64,000 bases of DNA, taken from NCBI GenBank assembly GCA_911728435.2, contig OU452200.1, forward strand, positions 34,921,715 through 34,985,714, written 5' to 3'. The stretch is from Apoderus coryli. Lineage: Eukaryota > Arthropoda > Insecta > Coleoptera > Attelabidae. A program made the position numbers and the translations under genes. Each line of letters opens with the position of its first letter. Position 1 is the first letter of the stretch. Of this stretch, positions 45,835 through 57,061 are shown piece by piece. The notes under the pieces were generated by a model that made no database searches, was not told the origin of the DNA, and saw only the letters and a program-made list of their open reading frames with translations.

Positions 45835-46815
45835 TCATCATTTTCAGTAATATTACTTCAAATATACAATGACAACTTCTAAATTGACTACAACTATATG
45901 CAATAACCATTTTATAACACTACAATATACAACATGTTGATAGAAATTGATCTTAAACAAAAAAATAATGCAGAAAATTCTTAGGCTATTAATGGAAACA
46001 AAGAAGCAGCAATTTGTCTGTCGTTAGAAAAAACATCTTACCAAAACCAAATTCTGACGTGAACTAGAAGTGTCAACTAAACTAAAATAAGTTACACCAA
46101 CATTAGAAAAAAATACTACCAAATTATGACAAACCAACGAACCATAATAGAGAGATAGGGTAGTCCTAAAAAATAACGTCCGCCCCTATTAACCTTAATT
46201 TAACACCAACGATTTTCAAATAGAGAGATATGGTATTTCTAAAAAATAACGTCACCTATGATGATACTCATTTTTAGGCTAGCAGATTTAAAATACCTAT
46301 CTAATATATTTATAGTAGGTATTTAGTATAAAATTTTATAAGGTTATTGAAGTTGACAAGTATATTTATTATTTAAATTAAGTATTTATCAGATTATAAC
46401 AACATTAATTAATAAGCAGCATGTACAGGGTGATGCAAAAAAAAAAAACATTAATTAGCCGACATTTAACAAATTTTCTAGATTGCAATCGAATAAATTT
46501 TAAATGTTTAGAAATTTTTAGCATACACTTGAAATTTATATACGGGGTGAGTCAAAAATGTATTTGTTTATTTTTTTTAAGGCCAAAAAAGTAATATTTT
46601 GAATAATCTTTTGATTTAGATTTGAATTCATGATTTCTTTAGCGTGTAAGCTCGTAGAGGTGATCTACGGGAGTTACCCACTCAAACATGTTTCAATTTA
46701 TCTTCAATATTTTTAGGAGATATATAGATTTTTGAATTTTTTTTTTTTTAACTCTCAATGACTTTTGTCATATATAAAACTACCACAAAACGACTGGGAA
46801 ATCACGCAGTGGATT
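45835..46815 (-). repeat. Dispersed repeat, inverted partner of 25.4-26.4 kb
   Basis: Ends and flanking segments match 25425-26425 in reverse orientation; the middle is diverged. It contains a duplicated motif (see 46147-46260). Confidence 0.6.
46147..46260. repeat. Two direct copies of a 37-bp motif
   Basis: AATAGAGAGATAGGGTAGTC...CTAAAAAATAACGTC occurs at about 46147 and again at about 46219, some 72 bases apart, with a few changes. Confidence 0.55.
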
Positions 46816-47514
46816 CTTGTTATTAAAATAAAACATAAACCAAGGGTATGGTCTTTACCATTGAAACATAAAAATCTACCTTTAAGATCTTTGATCAATA
46901 CTCAACTAATATAAGGGTATTATCTAAAAAATTCAAATTTTGCAGGGTACACTCAACACACTTTAAAAATGGTTTTTAGATTCAAACATTTACCTCTTAA
47001 AGGTGATTTATATACATAAATTGCGATGTCTTATTTGTAATTAACTATTATAAACATGTCCGCAAATCTCTGTGATAACTTATTGATAATCCATCGTCCT
47101 CGAACTACTTCCAGGTAAGGATGATACTGTTCTGATTCAAATTGAAATTTAGGCCTCGGATATGTTTTATTCAATGCTATTTCACCCAACGTAAAATCTG
47201 TTGTACCCCAAATATTAATTATTAAGTTAACATTTTCATGACCAGATGTGAGACCAATCTGTCCCCGTTATCAAAAATGTTAGGTATAAATTTAGAGAAC
47301 AAGGCAAAACAACTACTCCACTGGCTAGTACCACGACTGGCATTGAATCACAAGCACAAGTTTTCTAAATAAATACTAAAATGAAATTTTAGTTTACCAA
47401 GTTAGCTTTTTCGCACGAAATTAACAGAGTGTAAAGGTACAACCAAATAAATCCTTGAAATGCAATCAAAAAATATACCTATAATTTTAGTCATCAGACC
47501 AGATCAGAGGGTCA
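46816..47514. other. Spacer without recognisable gene
   Basis: Nothing was identified upstream of the LINE at 47.5 kb. Its 5' part may be decayed here. Confidence 0.35.
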
Positions 47515-49061
47515 CATTAATGGAACAACTATGTTTTTCGACCCCGTCTCTGAATGGGAGGTGCGAGATGTGATTGTGGATTTGCATAACAAAAAATCAA
47601 CAGGCCCTGATGAGTTTCCTGTCTCTCTGCTGAAGGTTTGTGAGCGTGTTCTCGCTCCTATCATATGTGATTTAATGAATGCCTCAGTTCTGTCTGGAAT
47701 ATTTCCATCAAAACTGAAAGAAGCCATTATTCTTCCTATCTTCAAAAAGGGTAGCAGGGATGATCTTGAGAACTACAGACTAATAGCATTGTTAAATATT
47801 TTGTCTAAAGCTTTTGAAAAGATCATGTGTAATAAAATATCAAATTTTCTAGGGAAATGCCGAATAATGAGCGATTGCCAGCACGGGTTTAGAAGTGGTT
47901 TCTCCACGGATATGTGCATCACGGAGCTAGTACAACATCTGCATGAATTGACTGTTAGGGGTGATTTTGTTGTAGCGCTTAAGTTTGATCTGTCTAAGGC
48001 ATTTGACACCAACGACAGGGACTTTGTTGTAAGTAAACTGGCCGATTTGGGAATACGTGGTCGGGTAAACGATTGGATTTTCTCTTATTTAACTAATAGA
48101 AGGGTTGCTGTTAGGGTTGCATCTCATACATCGAAGTTTGAGGAGATTAAGATCGGTACCCCTCAGGGAAGCATTCTGGGTCCACTTCTGTTTCTATTTT
48201 TTGTGAACGACCTGTGGAAAAGTCTTTATGTACGCGGACGACACGTTAATAGTTATACCTGATAAGGACCCTGATAAGCTTCGAGCACAAATTAATGCGG
48301 TTCTGCGGGCTTTCGACCGTTGGTGTTTCCAAAATAAACTAATTATTAATCGCGACAAAACTGTTGCAATCCAGTTTAAGAGATACAGACCTCCATTGGA
48401 GTTTAACGTTCAGTTTGAGGGTAACCTCATTGCTTGGTCTTCGGAGGCGAATTTGTTAGGTGTGACAATTGATTCGGAGCTCGGATGGCTGGCTCATGTG
48501 GATATGCTGTGTCGCAAATTATCGCGCCTTAGCTATGTGGTATACACATTAAAGAGCCATATGAATAGGTATTGTGTCGATTCTTGACATCTACTATGCT
48601 ATGATATACTCTGCCATTTCTAATAATATAATCGCGTGGGGCAGATGCTGTGAGCTGTCAAGAGTGTTTATTATTCAAAAACGGGCACTACGTACTATGT
48701 TCAACTTGCCATATAATTGCTCGTGCAGAGATACCTTTGAACAAAATAAAATACTGACTGTGGTTGGCATATATTTGCTTAAACTATTCTTATTCATTTA
48801 GAAAAAAAGAGGTCAGATTATTAGAAACGGTTCTCTGCACGATTATCCAACGAGGGGGCGCAACCGGATGCTTCCTCCGAGGCCGAACCATGAAATCGCC
48901 CGACTACTCCGGAATATACTATTTTAATATGCTACCAGATGATATAAAAGAATATTTTCTGAAGTAATCCATCTTAGAGAGGAGTTGAATGTGTAAGACA
49001 CAAATAAAAACAACGTCTACTCCACCAAACTATTCGTATATTAGTATGCAATCAGCTTGCA

Positions 49062-49108
49062 GCGCCAGACATGTTTCGGAAAACTAAGTTTCCATCATTA
49101 GTGGCTCA
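49062..49108 (-). ncRNA. Hammerhead motif, damaged core
   Basis: The left-arm copy of the motif at 49398-49443. The core reads CTAATGA, not CTGATGA, with the invariant G changed to A, so cleavage is not expected. The rest of the fold is kept. Confidence 0.55.
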
Positions 49109-49397
49109 TAATAAACAAACAGATACTGTTTGCCATTTCTCGAAAGTTCTATATTTCATAAAGATTTTAAACTAAATTATGATATACAAAAAGAAACTCT
49201 ATAAAAAGTGACTAAATTTTTATATACTCTGACAACACAATTATTTTGAGTTTCTTTTTTCAATAAGAAAATGTTTTAAATTTTAGTTTTATAAGATTTT
49301 ATTCCAATAATTTCCACTAATTGTTTGTATATGTTTATATAATCCATGCCATACTGTTTTTGACTTTACCTAAAATGACTGCGTAACTGTTTATTAT

Positions 49398-49443
49398 GAG
49401 CCACTGATGATGGAAACTTAGTTTTCCGAAACATGTCTGGCGC
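49398..49443 (+). ncRNA. Hammerhead ribozyme, complete core
   Basis: Stem I GAGCCA/TGGCGC (one mismatch), core CTGATGA (49404-49410), stem II GGAAA/TTTCC, then GAAAC, AT, GTC. Stem III is AC/GU with an AU loop, and cleavage would follow GUC. All invariant bases are present. Confidence 0.75.
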
Positions 49444-50025
49444 TGCAAGCTGATTGCATACTAATATACGAATAGTTTGGTGGAGTAGACGTTGTTTTTA
49501 TTTGTGTCTTACATATAAAAGATTGTTGTTCTCCACAGCGAAAATTCAAAAAAGAACTGAAAGAGTTTCTGGACGGGTGTCTTCTATACGCTGCAGGAGT
49601 TTGCGGAATATTGCGTCAGCCATTAGATCTTTGTTGTGTATGTATGTATGTTAGTGCCTGCTATAATTACTTAGTTGATAATTTTTGATTACCTAATTTA
49701 TATTTCAATGCCTATTTTTATCGTTTCTTTAGAATGTCTAATTGTTGCCGTCCCGCTGTTTGTCTTTTATATGTAACTTGTATATTATATTCGTGATGTA
49801 TTTTATTTAATTATGGATTGTAGTGGAGTATAATGTAGACGTGTCTATGTACTTTGTACGATTAAGACTAAATAAATATATTATTATTATTATGATTATA
49901 TTATTAAAGAACTTTATAATGATAATTTTTGTTTCACAAATGGTGAGTAATGTATAAAAAATATAAGATTGTCTGAGTTGTAATGTACATTTAATTGTAG
50001 AATCGTTAAAGATTTCTGTATTTTC

Positions 50026-50066
50026 CCCACTGAAGATGAGAACACGTTTTCCGAAACATGTATGGT
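50026..50066 (+). ncRNA. Hammerhead ribozyme motif
   Basis: Stem I CCA/TGG, core CTGAAGA (50030-50036), stem II GAGAA/TTTTC with one G-U pair, GAAAC, AT, GTA. The core is intact but stem I is short. It is probably a second Penelope-type remnant. The open frame starting in it at 50058 shows no known domain. Confidence 0.6.
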
Positions 50067-50399
50067 AAATGTGAATTGATTACGAACAAATATATGATAT
50101 TCATTTGTGAAGCAGACGTAATTTATTCATCCTTAAAAATAAAACTCCTCTTAAGAAAATGGACTATTTCAACAATAAAAATATTTTACTATATTCACCG
50201 ACACATGCCGTTTGTAATCAAACATAATAATCATACTGCCAAATTATTCCAAACTCGTTCAAAACAAACAAATCCTGGGCATAAACCTACGATTGAGATT
50301 ATAATTTATTTAAGTTTAAAACCCATAAATGTATGTGTCAGCATGGCGTTTCACCCTTGTATGAACTCTGGTATTATCTTGTTGAAATAAAAATTAAAA

Positions 50400-51725
50400 A
50401 GGACAGAAAATCCGAAAGCATAGTAAGAGGAAGTTGAAAACTTCTCTCTTTTTTTTTTTTCTTTATGATTATTATGGTAAAACAAATAAATCAAAACGAA
50501 ATCTTATTTGAATTTCCGTTTATATAAATCTTTTTCGCATGGACTCATGCTCATTTCTGCATTGAAATATCTGCATTTTCCATTACGTTTACATGGATAA
50601 ATGAAAATGTTAGATGTACGCGACAATGTAAAGCTATATGTTATTTTATATCAATGTAAGTTGAATAATGGTGGAATTGACAAGTAGAGAAAAGTTGCAA
50701 ATGAAATATTTACTGCTTGACTTTGGTGGTTCCGCCAATAATATTGCCACACAAGAATGAACTTTTAAGAATATGAAAATCAATTTAATAAAAAAGGACA
50801 AGTCTCAAAAAAAATCAATAATTATTATAATTAACCATTGGTACTTACATTACAATTATAATCATCATTGCCGACACAGTTGATCTTTCTTTCACGTTAA
50901 TAAAATGGTTAAAATTTTAAATATTTAATATAGCTACTAATAATATTAATTCGCGTTAAATAAATTGTAAAACTTTAAGACACTACTGAACGGAGCAGAT
51001 TAGTGCTTTTTGAACCCGAAGTTTACTTCACCAAAGTTTGGAGAGAAGATCCCAAAAATATAGAGTTTTCTGGTTAGAGAACCTGGCGGAGCATTCGGAC
51101 ACATATGTGTTCCAACGCGGGGAGACTTCATGGTCCGAGCCGCGAAGTCTCTAGCCACTCTCTTCAAACTTTACTACACCGAAGTTCATCAAAGTTCATG
51201 ACTCTAATATAGGATATATTTTTCTAGAAAAACGGTACGACCGACGCTAAGAATAGTAAATTTAATTGGTCGATATTCGAAAGAGTGGAAAAAAGTAAAT
51301 TAATAAATATTATTGTAACAGGAAGTTACAGAGGATTTTTATTGGCACTTCGGTGTAGTAAAGTTTACTAAACCCTTTTCTAAATTATTAAATCAGCGTA
51401 AAATACTTAGTTCGACCGGATGCAATATTTTTATTACAAAATACCAATATTTTAAGTGAGCATCTCCTAGTGACAACGTTGGTCATAGTGATATAAAATA
51501 CTCGTCAGTTTTGACGCTCTGAACGATGAAATTCGGCGCTGCATTGACGAGCTAAGCGAAGCTTTGTTGCAAAATGTGGTTTAAAACTTTGTGAAAAGAC
51601 CGGACGTCTGCCGACCTGCTAGAAGTGGACATTTGCCCCTGCATCATATTCCATTATTAATTCCCATATTTCTACTTTATATGGATGATAAACAAATACT
51701 ATTTCAAATTAAATGTGACACTTAC
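50400..51725. other. Spacer; would be intron of the transporter gene
   Basis: No second transporter exon was found on the minus strand. Around 51010-51200 GC-richer sequence holds partly inverted copies of a GAAGTTTACT/CAAACTTTACT motif of unknown kind. Confidence 0.35.
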
Positions 51726-51987
51726 CTGAGAAGTGAACAGCGTCAACACGAAATTTCTTCGAACCAACTATCACAAACTGCGACCAAGCCAACTGCACAC
51801 CATGGTTCAATAAATTCACTAATAAAGCACAAATAAGCACTATCCAACCCCATCCACCTTCAGGATAATAATGTCGTCGTAATGTGGTTGTCTTGCGAGC
51901 ATCAAGTGGTAGATCTGGCGTGAGGGTGTCTTTCGACTGATGATTGAGGTCATTCGAGGGATTGTAGCAGTGTACTGGACATCTTGG
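51726..51987 (-). CDS. Monocarboxylate-transporter-like MFS protein, first membrane exon
   Basis: The minus-strand exon lies between an acceptor (ATCTATTTTACAG, ending at 51988) and a donor (GTAAGT at 51725-51720). It enters in phase 0, leaves in phase 1 and is open throughout (87 codons). It encodes a polar N-terminus (PRCPVHCYNPSNDL...) and then YYPEGGWGWIVLICALLVNL, the D/E-GGWGW signature and first transmembrane helix of the SLC16-type monocarboxylate transporters. These carry lactate, pyruvate or similar acids, or other small solutes, across the plasma membrane. An upstream in-frame ATG (MIDESILQ) could serve as an alternative start if the acceptor is not used. Later exons, expected at lower coordinates, were not seen down to position 1. 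So the introns are very long (the GTPase genes would lie within the locus), or the gene is truncated. Confidence 0.7.
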
Positions 51988-52555
51988 CTGTAAAATAGAT
52001 TCATCAATCATTTGCTTTGTGGGAAATTGTAAACCCCAGTAAAACAAATATAATATATCAACGAATTTTAAACAATAAAATAGCAGCCTTATAACAGTAA
52101 CCTTTTTAATAATCAAACAAACAATTGCATATTCTCTAAAGAATGGCATAGTGTTTATGAACATCTTTCGTCATAACTCTTCTTCTGATGTTTCTGATTG
52201 GGGTATGGGTTTTCTAGTTTGCAGCTTAAATTCAGCGAATTTACGTATTACGTTTTGTCTTATGGGGAAGACTAAAAAGATGAACACTCTACTCGACTTA
52301 AAATTCGTAAGCATCTGCAGTGAATGTACAAAAAATTATTGAAATGAGTATGTATGCTATTTCAGAAAAATCGGCATTCGGTTGATTTTTTTGAATACGA
52401 ATAATTGAATGTCCTTTTTAATGTTTATTTAAGGACCTAACGTTTATAATTTATTTATTTTTTAGTCAGAGACTGTGTTTCAATCCTTGTTGCTTGCTAT
52501 TCAATTTGTCTTTAAAAAGAAAAACTTTTCCATTTCAGTGGAAGAGGTCTAGATA

Positions 52556-52880
52556 TAGAGATTGCGAATAAGATTGCGTCAATTCAACATCGTTTCATAT
52601 CAATGCGATCTACCACTAGTAATCTGGCATTAATGACAGAAAATATTTCAGAGGTCATTGATGCGGCTAGTTGGATATAGTATACACTGGTCGCGAAGGC
52701 TTTTGATAGGGGATCATGGGATATTGCTGCAAAAACTGGATCAATTTGATTTGATACGGAACATTTTTTTGGATTCATATCTTTCGAATAGAGAGTAGAT
52801 TGTATCATATAATGGAGACAGAACATACACATTTCGTTTACATTCAGGAGTTCTTCAAGATTCTTATTTGGGACTACTGA
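52556..52880 (+). pseudogene. Jockey-like LINE fragment
   Basis: SIQHRFISMRSTTSNLALMT, then AKAFDRGSWDIAA and FRVDCII-like segments in shifting frames match the middle of a Jockey-type reverse transcriptase. It has many stops. It lies just upstream of the transporter exon on the opposite strand. The open frame 52868-53050 that follows is unidentified. Confidence 0.55.
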
Positions 52881-53382
52881 ACAAGAAAAGGGTACTTACA
52901 CCGATGCGTCGCCCATCATCTCCTGTATTTGCAGAACTGACAATGTCGGAATTGTTGGATAAAGTGCTCTCACATTTGGGACAACGTGTCTGCTTTTTAA
53001 AATTATATGTCGATTACCACAATGCTACAGGTCACAATGTTGACTTTTAAAATGTAGCCATTATTATTAATAGCAACAAGGAAAATTTAAAGAAAAAATA
53101 AAAATAAAAGGTAGTGGTTTAAATAGTTGAGTTATCAATAATAAATTTAATACAGAAGTTAACACAGATTAATGTTAGAATATAAATGTTTAGTGTTTTA
53201 TTATTGTTTTTAACAATTAAATATTAACGTTGTTATGACTTGTGAAAACGGAATTATGGAGATAATGAAAAAATATGACTTGTTTCGACGGTGAGTATCC
53301 TGATGATACCTTTCCTCTTCTTGAATAGTTGTCATTTTTGTTTTGTTTTGTGTATTTTGTTGATGTTTACGTATGTATTAAG

Positions 53383-54815
53383 TCATTCAATAAGTGCGTA
53401 GAATTCCACATAGATGGCGTTACTAGAATTTTTTCCATATGATTTTAATTTAGTGTAACAAAACAAAGACACACTGGCAATAGAATATACTTTTGTCTTA
53501 CCCTGTATATATATTTGGGTAGTTTAGGATATTTTCTCTTAGTTTTCTAGTTTTATACCTAACGTGTCTGGAAGTCTAATATTTTTGTAAATATTATACA
53601 ACATCTGGAAATAATAAATATTATCTTGGGTGCCCTTTTCTATGTGATAAAAGAATTGATACCTAGAAAAGGACCTTTTTCTAGTCGAAAATATAATGTT
53701 TGTTTATGAGTTAGTCGAAAAGATAAATGCATATATTAGAAAGGATAACCAGATGTATTAGTTACAGGGTGGTCACTTTCAACATTATCGAAATACCTTC
53801 ATATAAATTAAATGTCGGACTATTATTCTTATATACTGAGGCTAATTGGAGGGTATCACGGTTTCCCATATCAGAGAATATATATAAAGGGCTAATAAAA
53901 AAACAATGGGTTTTTGTCCAGTCGCGGATTCGGGAGATTGAGAAGTCATTATAAAATTGTATTGTTTCTTGATTTACAAATGGTAGTGACTGGTTAATCT
54001 TTTGAACGAACTCCAACATAAGATACCTAAGTAACAACAGTCATCACAGTCGACATAAAAATGTATTTTATTTCTAAAACTACTCTCACCCTGTAGTTGT
54101 AGTTTATAAGGGTGTATTTTCAATGCTCCCTTCTCGTTGGCCATTTTCTATTCTATAGTAGGTACTGCCGATTCTTATGAAGCTATTTGAAAAGACAAGT
54201 TAGATTCGTTTTGGCTTTGGTATGGTCTAGAGGTACCAATTGTATAAGGTAAATTAAATATTTTAATTTGTTTCTGGATTTTCACAGTTAAGAATTATCT
54301 TCTAGTTTTGTTCTAAATTATAGCAGTATAAATATAAAGTAAATTTCATTTTCATTCTGAAATAGTGAATTTTTCTAAAGTTAAAGTTTTTGTTAATTCT
54401 TTTAATTGAAGGCCGAATAATATTCATCGACTACCTCCAAAAAGGAACCACCATCAACAGCGACTATTACTGTGCACTTTTGGGTCGATTGAAGGCTGAA
54501 CTCGCAAAGAAACGGCCACATTTACAAAAGAAAAAATCGATGAAAACTATGGCAAAATTGAATGAATTGGGATTCGAATTGCGGACCCACCCACCGTATT
54601 CTTGAGATTTAGCCCCCAGCGATTCTTTCCTGTTTTCAGATCTAAAGAGAATGCTTGATGGAAAGTAATTTAATTCCAATGATGAAGTGGGCGGTGAAAC
54701 TGCGAGGTCTATTTTGACGAAAAAGAGAAAACGTACTATAGTTTTATAAAAGTGGTATCGAAAATTTGGAAAATCGCTATACTCGTTGTATGTTGAATAA
54801 TAAAATCGGGTTTAT
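53383..54815 (+). pseudogene. Mariner family 2, copy split by an LTR fragment
   Basis: The left end AAGTCATTCAATAAGTGCG and leader (53383-53453) are followed by an LTR piece. Then come mariner C-terminal sequences from 54415: ATTCATCGACTACCTC, GLLKAELAKKRPH-like and THPPYSxDLAPSD in two frames. The right end is TTTATTGAATGACCTGC at about 54800-54815. The N-terminal half was replaced or deleted by the insertion. Confidence 0.8.
53454..54414 (+). mobile_element. LTR 5' portion inside mariner
   Basis: It begins TGTAACAAAACAAAGACAC, as the solo LTR at 9.8-11.4 kb does in reverse. The two are alignable to 54414, which equals about 10446 of that copy. The LTR 3' part is missing, so this is a truncated copy or a deletion product. 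Confidence 0.7.
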
Positions 54816-54841
54816 TGAATGACCTGCTATATGTATCATTA

Positions 54842-54882
54842 CAGCCTGAAGAAGCGATTAAAAGATCGCAAAACGTTGCGCA
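54842..54882 (+). ncRNA. Hammerhead-like motif, damaged
   Basis: CTGAAGA (54846-54852), a clean stem II GCGAT/ATCGC, then AAAAC in place of GAAAC, then GTT. The G-to-A change hits an invariant base and stem I is weak. It is likely a Penelope-type remnant next to the mariner. Confidence 0.45.
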
Positions 54883-55660
54883 GAAGAATTAAAAAAAAGT
54901 TTGTTTTTCTCTATGTCCTAAAAAAACAGTAAATTCAATCAAAAAAATTGATATTTTGTTGTAACTATTATATTTATTATGAATGTATTAGGAAATTACT
55001 ATTAATTTAGGATATTTGTCCTGTAAAGGGTTTGTAAACTGTTGGGCAAGTAAATGCTATTATTATTATATGATATTTTAAAACGAATTAAGTTACTAGT
55101 CGGTTGTACCAAGAACAAGAAAATAATTGGGGAACAATTGGATTCTTAGTAAAAGCATTTAAGGCAACTATTCACAATAGAAGAATAATTTATTATATAC
55201 CGAGATGAGGAATGTTTCATTACTGTCAAGAGAACATTTTGGTTAAACTAGGCGCACAGCATCGAGATAAACTATTTCTCCACACAAATGAAATTTCCAC
55301 CTATTTTATTCAACGTAGTAAATTGTACTTAATAGAAATAGTAACTACGCGGCAGATGAAAAGTGAGACAGCCGAAAAATGGACTAATGTTGACTAGTTA
55401 TTTCTTTGCCTTTGCTCCAAAGCGCGAATCTTAGTATATACATTACATGCATCATATTATTACAAACATTTACAGATTTAGTTCTAATTTTGTATCCACA
55501 TAGATAAACAAATATAGATGATCAACGCTTATGGTAATATTAATACTCAAAAACAGCAGTGGTACACTCTACACAGAGAGTGGAACCTCTAGTTCTCTAA
55601 CAACCAATAGATGTTGCCACTATACACGCCACAACAGCTAAAAAATAAAATTATATTGTA
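54883..55660. other. Spacer without recognisable gene
   Basis: AT-rich; nothing was identified. Confidence 0.4.
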
Positions 55661-57061
55661 CAGGGTGAGCAAAACTCAATGTCTCAGCTCTGTTATGAGA
55701 AAAAACGATAGAAAAATTAGGAAAAGGGGCTCTTAAATAGGATTAAGTATGCTCCATTTTAACCCATATTCCAAGTTTGAAAACTGAAGTAAATGACGTC
55801 ATCAACTTTTTTTTCCAGAAAGATACATATATGTTTGCATAGCTCAAAAGAGCTAATTTTCCTAAACAAATTTTGTAAAGAAAAAAAATGTGCTGTCTTC
55901 ATTCGTTAAAAATTATAAGCAAATTTGTAGAAAAAACTAATATGAAAAATTCGCAACCGTCACAACTTTTACACAAGTAGGCTTTGGAAACAAATTGCAA
56001 TTATATCTGTCAATACTTAAACTAATGGTTGACAAATCGTATTTGTGTGATAACTTCTAATATAAGTCAAACATTTGATATTCAGTCAAGAGAGAAGATA
56101 CGTATTATCCATCGGTTGTTATTAATAATTACTTATTAACCACTATAAAAACAGATGATATTATTTAATACTAACTATTATTACCACAGAATTAAACATA
56201 GTAATACTATCGGTTACTACTAATTAATTATATGAAATCATTCACTACAACAAATTTTCAATGTGACCACCACCCTTGTAAACGCTTATCTAATCTTCTC
56301 CTTACTTCTCTTCCTGAGGCCTTACATAACATTTCATTTTTTTCCTTTAAATATTCTAAGTTATGTGTTAGCAATTCTTGCTTGGAGCGCCGCCCCCGTC
56401 ATGCTGGAAAAACGTATTTGCTCGTAACTCCAATGGCACATTTTCGAGAAGACCAGAAAGTTGAACTTGAAGAAATTGCAAATATTATTCACTGCATAAA
56501 ATACCTTCGTAAAAGTATGGAGCAATTAAATGCCCGTTAATAATACCACACCAAAGTTAATGAAAAAATGTCCTTCGTTTTCAATCAGATTGACAAATAA
56601 CATGTCAACTTTTTCGATATGCGTAAACATTTAACATAAATTGCACACATTAAATGACGATAAAACTATTTGTCAACCATTAGTTTTATTATTGACAGTT
56701 ATAATTGCAGTTTGTTTCCAAAGTCTACTTATTTAAAAGTTGTGAAAGTTGGGAATTTTTGATAATAGTTTTTCCTACAAATTTGCTTTTAATTTTTTAA
56801 CGAATGAAGATAGCAAATTTTTTTCTTTACAAAAGTTGTTTAGAAAAATTAGCTCTTTTGAGCTATATAAAACTATAGGTATGTTTCTGGAAAAAAAAAG
56901 TTGTTGACGTCATTTACTTTAGTTTCCCAATTTGGAAACAAAATCAAATGTGCGTTAAAATGGAGCTTACTTAATCCCATTTAAGAATCTCTTTTCATAA
57001 TTGTTCTATCGTTTTTCATTTTTTCATAACAGAGCTGGAACATCGAGTTTTGCTCACCCTG
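55661..57061. mobile_element. Long-inverted-repeat transposon, copy 2 (1401 bp)
   Basis: TA-flanked. Ends are CAGGGTGAGCAAAACTCAAT and inverted CAGGGTGAGCAAAACTCGAT. It is collinear with 14383-15826 in arms and core, including the truncated transposase tail on the minus strand (56400-56260) with a further deletion. Both copies share the same internal deletion, so both derive from one non-autonomous ancestor. Confidence 0.8.

Larger units (their letters stand above)
48992..49513. mobile_element. Penelope-type terminal-repeat foldback
   Basis: TGTAAGACACAAATAAAAAC at 48992 and its inverse at 49494-49513 are the ends of inverted arms about 122 bp long. They include GCAATCAGCTTGCAGCGCCA and a hammerhead region. 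About 280 bp lie between the arms. Inverted terminal repeats with hammerheads are characteristic of Penelope-like elements. No coding part remains. It lies inside the LINE at 47.5-49.9 kb. Confidence 0.7.
47515..49895 (+). pseudogene. Jockey-like LINE, 5'-truncated, interrupted by a Penelope foldback
   Basis: 47531-48262 reads KKSTGPDEFPVSLLKVCE, LKEAIILPIFKKGSRDDLEN, YRLIALLNILSKAFEKI, DCQHGFRSGFSTD, FDLSKAFD and IGTPQGSILGPLLFLFFVND. A frameshift at about 48225 leads to the catalytic MYADDTLIV, WCFQNKLIINRDKT and LLGVTIDSELGW. A second shift at about 48575 continues to IQKRALRTMFNL. After the insertion at 48992-49513 the C-terminal and 3' untranslated sequence resume (KIQKRTERVSG). The element ends with AATAAA and an (ATT)n tail at about 49895. 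It is coding-dead but fairly young. Confidence 0.85.

Noticed and set aside
52868..53050. 60-codon open frame as a host exon
   Set aside because: Composition is protein-like, but it continues directly from a LINE fragment and has no clear splice signals.
53277..53320. Another hammerhead motif (GAAAC and CTGATGA-like strings near each other)
   Set aside because: On neither strand do CUGANGA, stem II and GAAAC occur in the required order.
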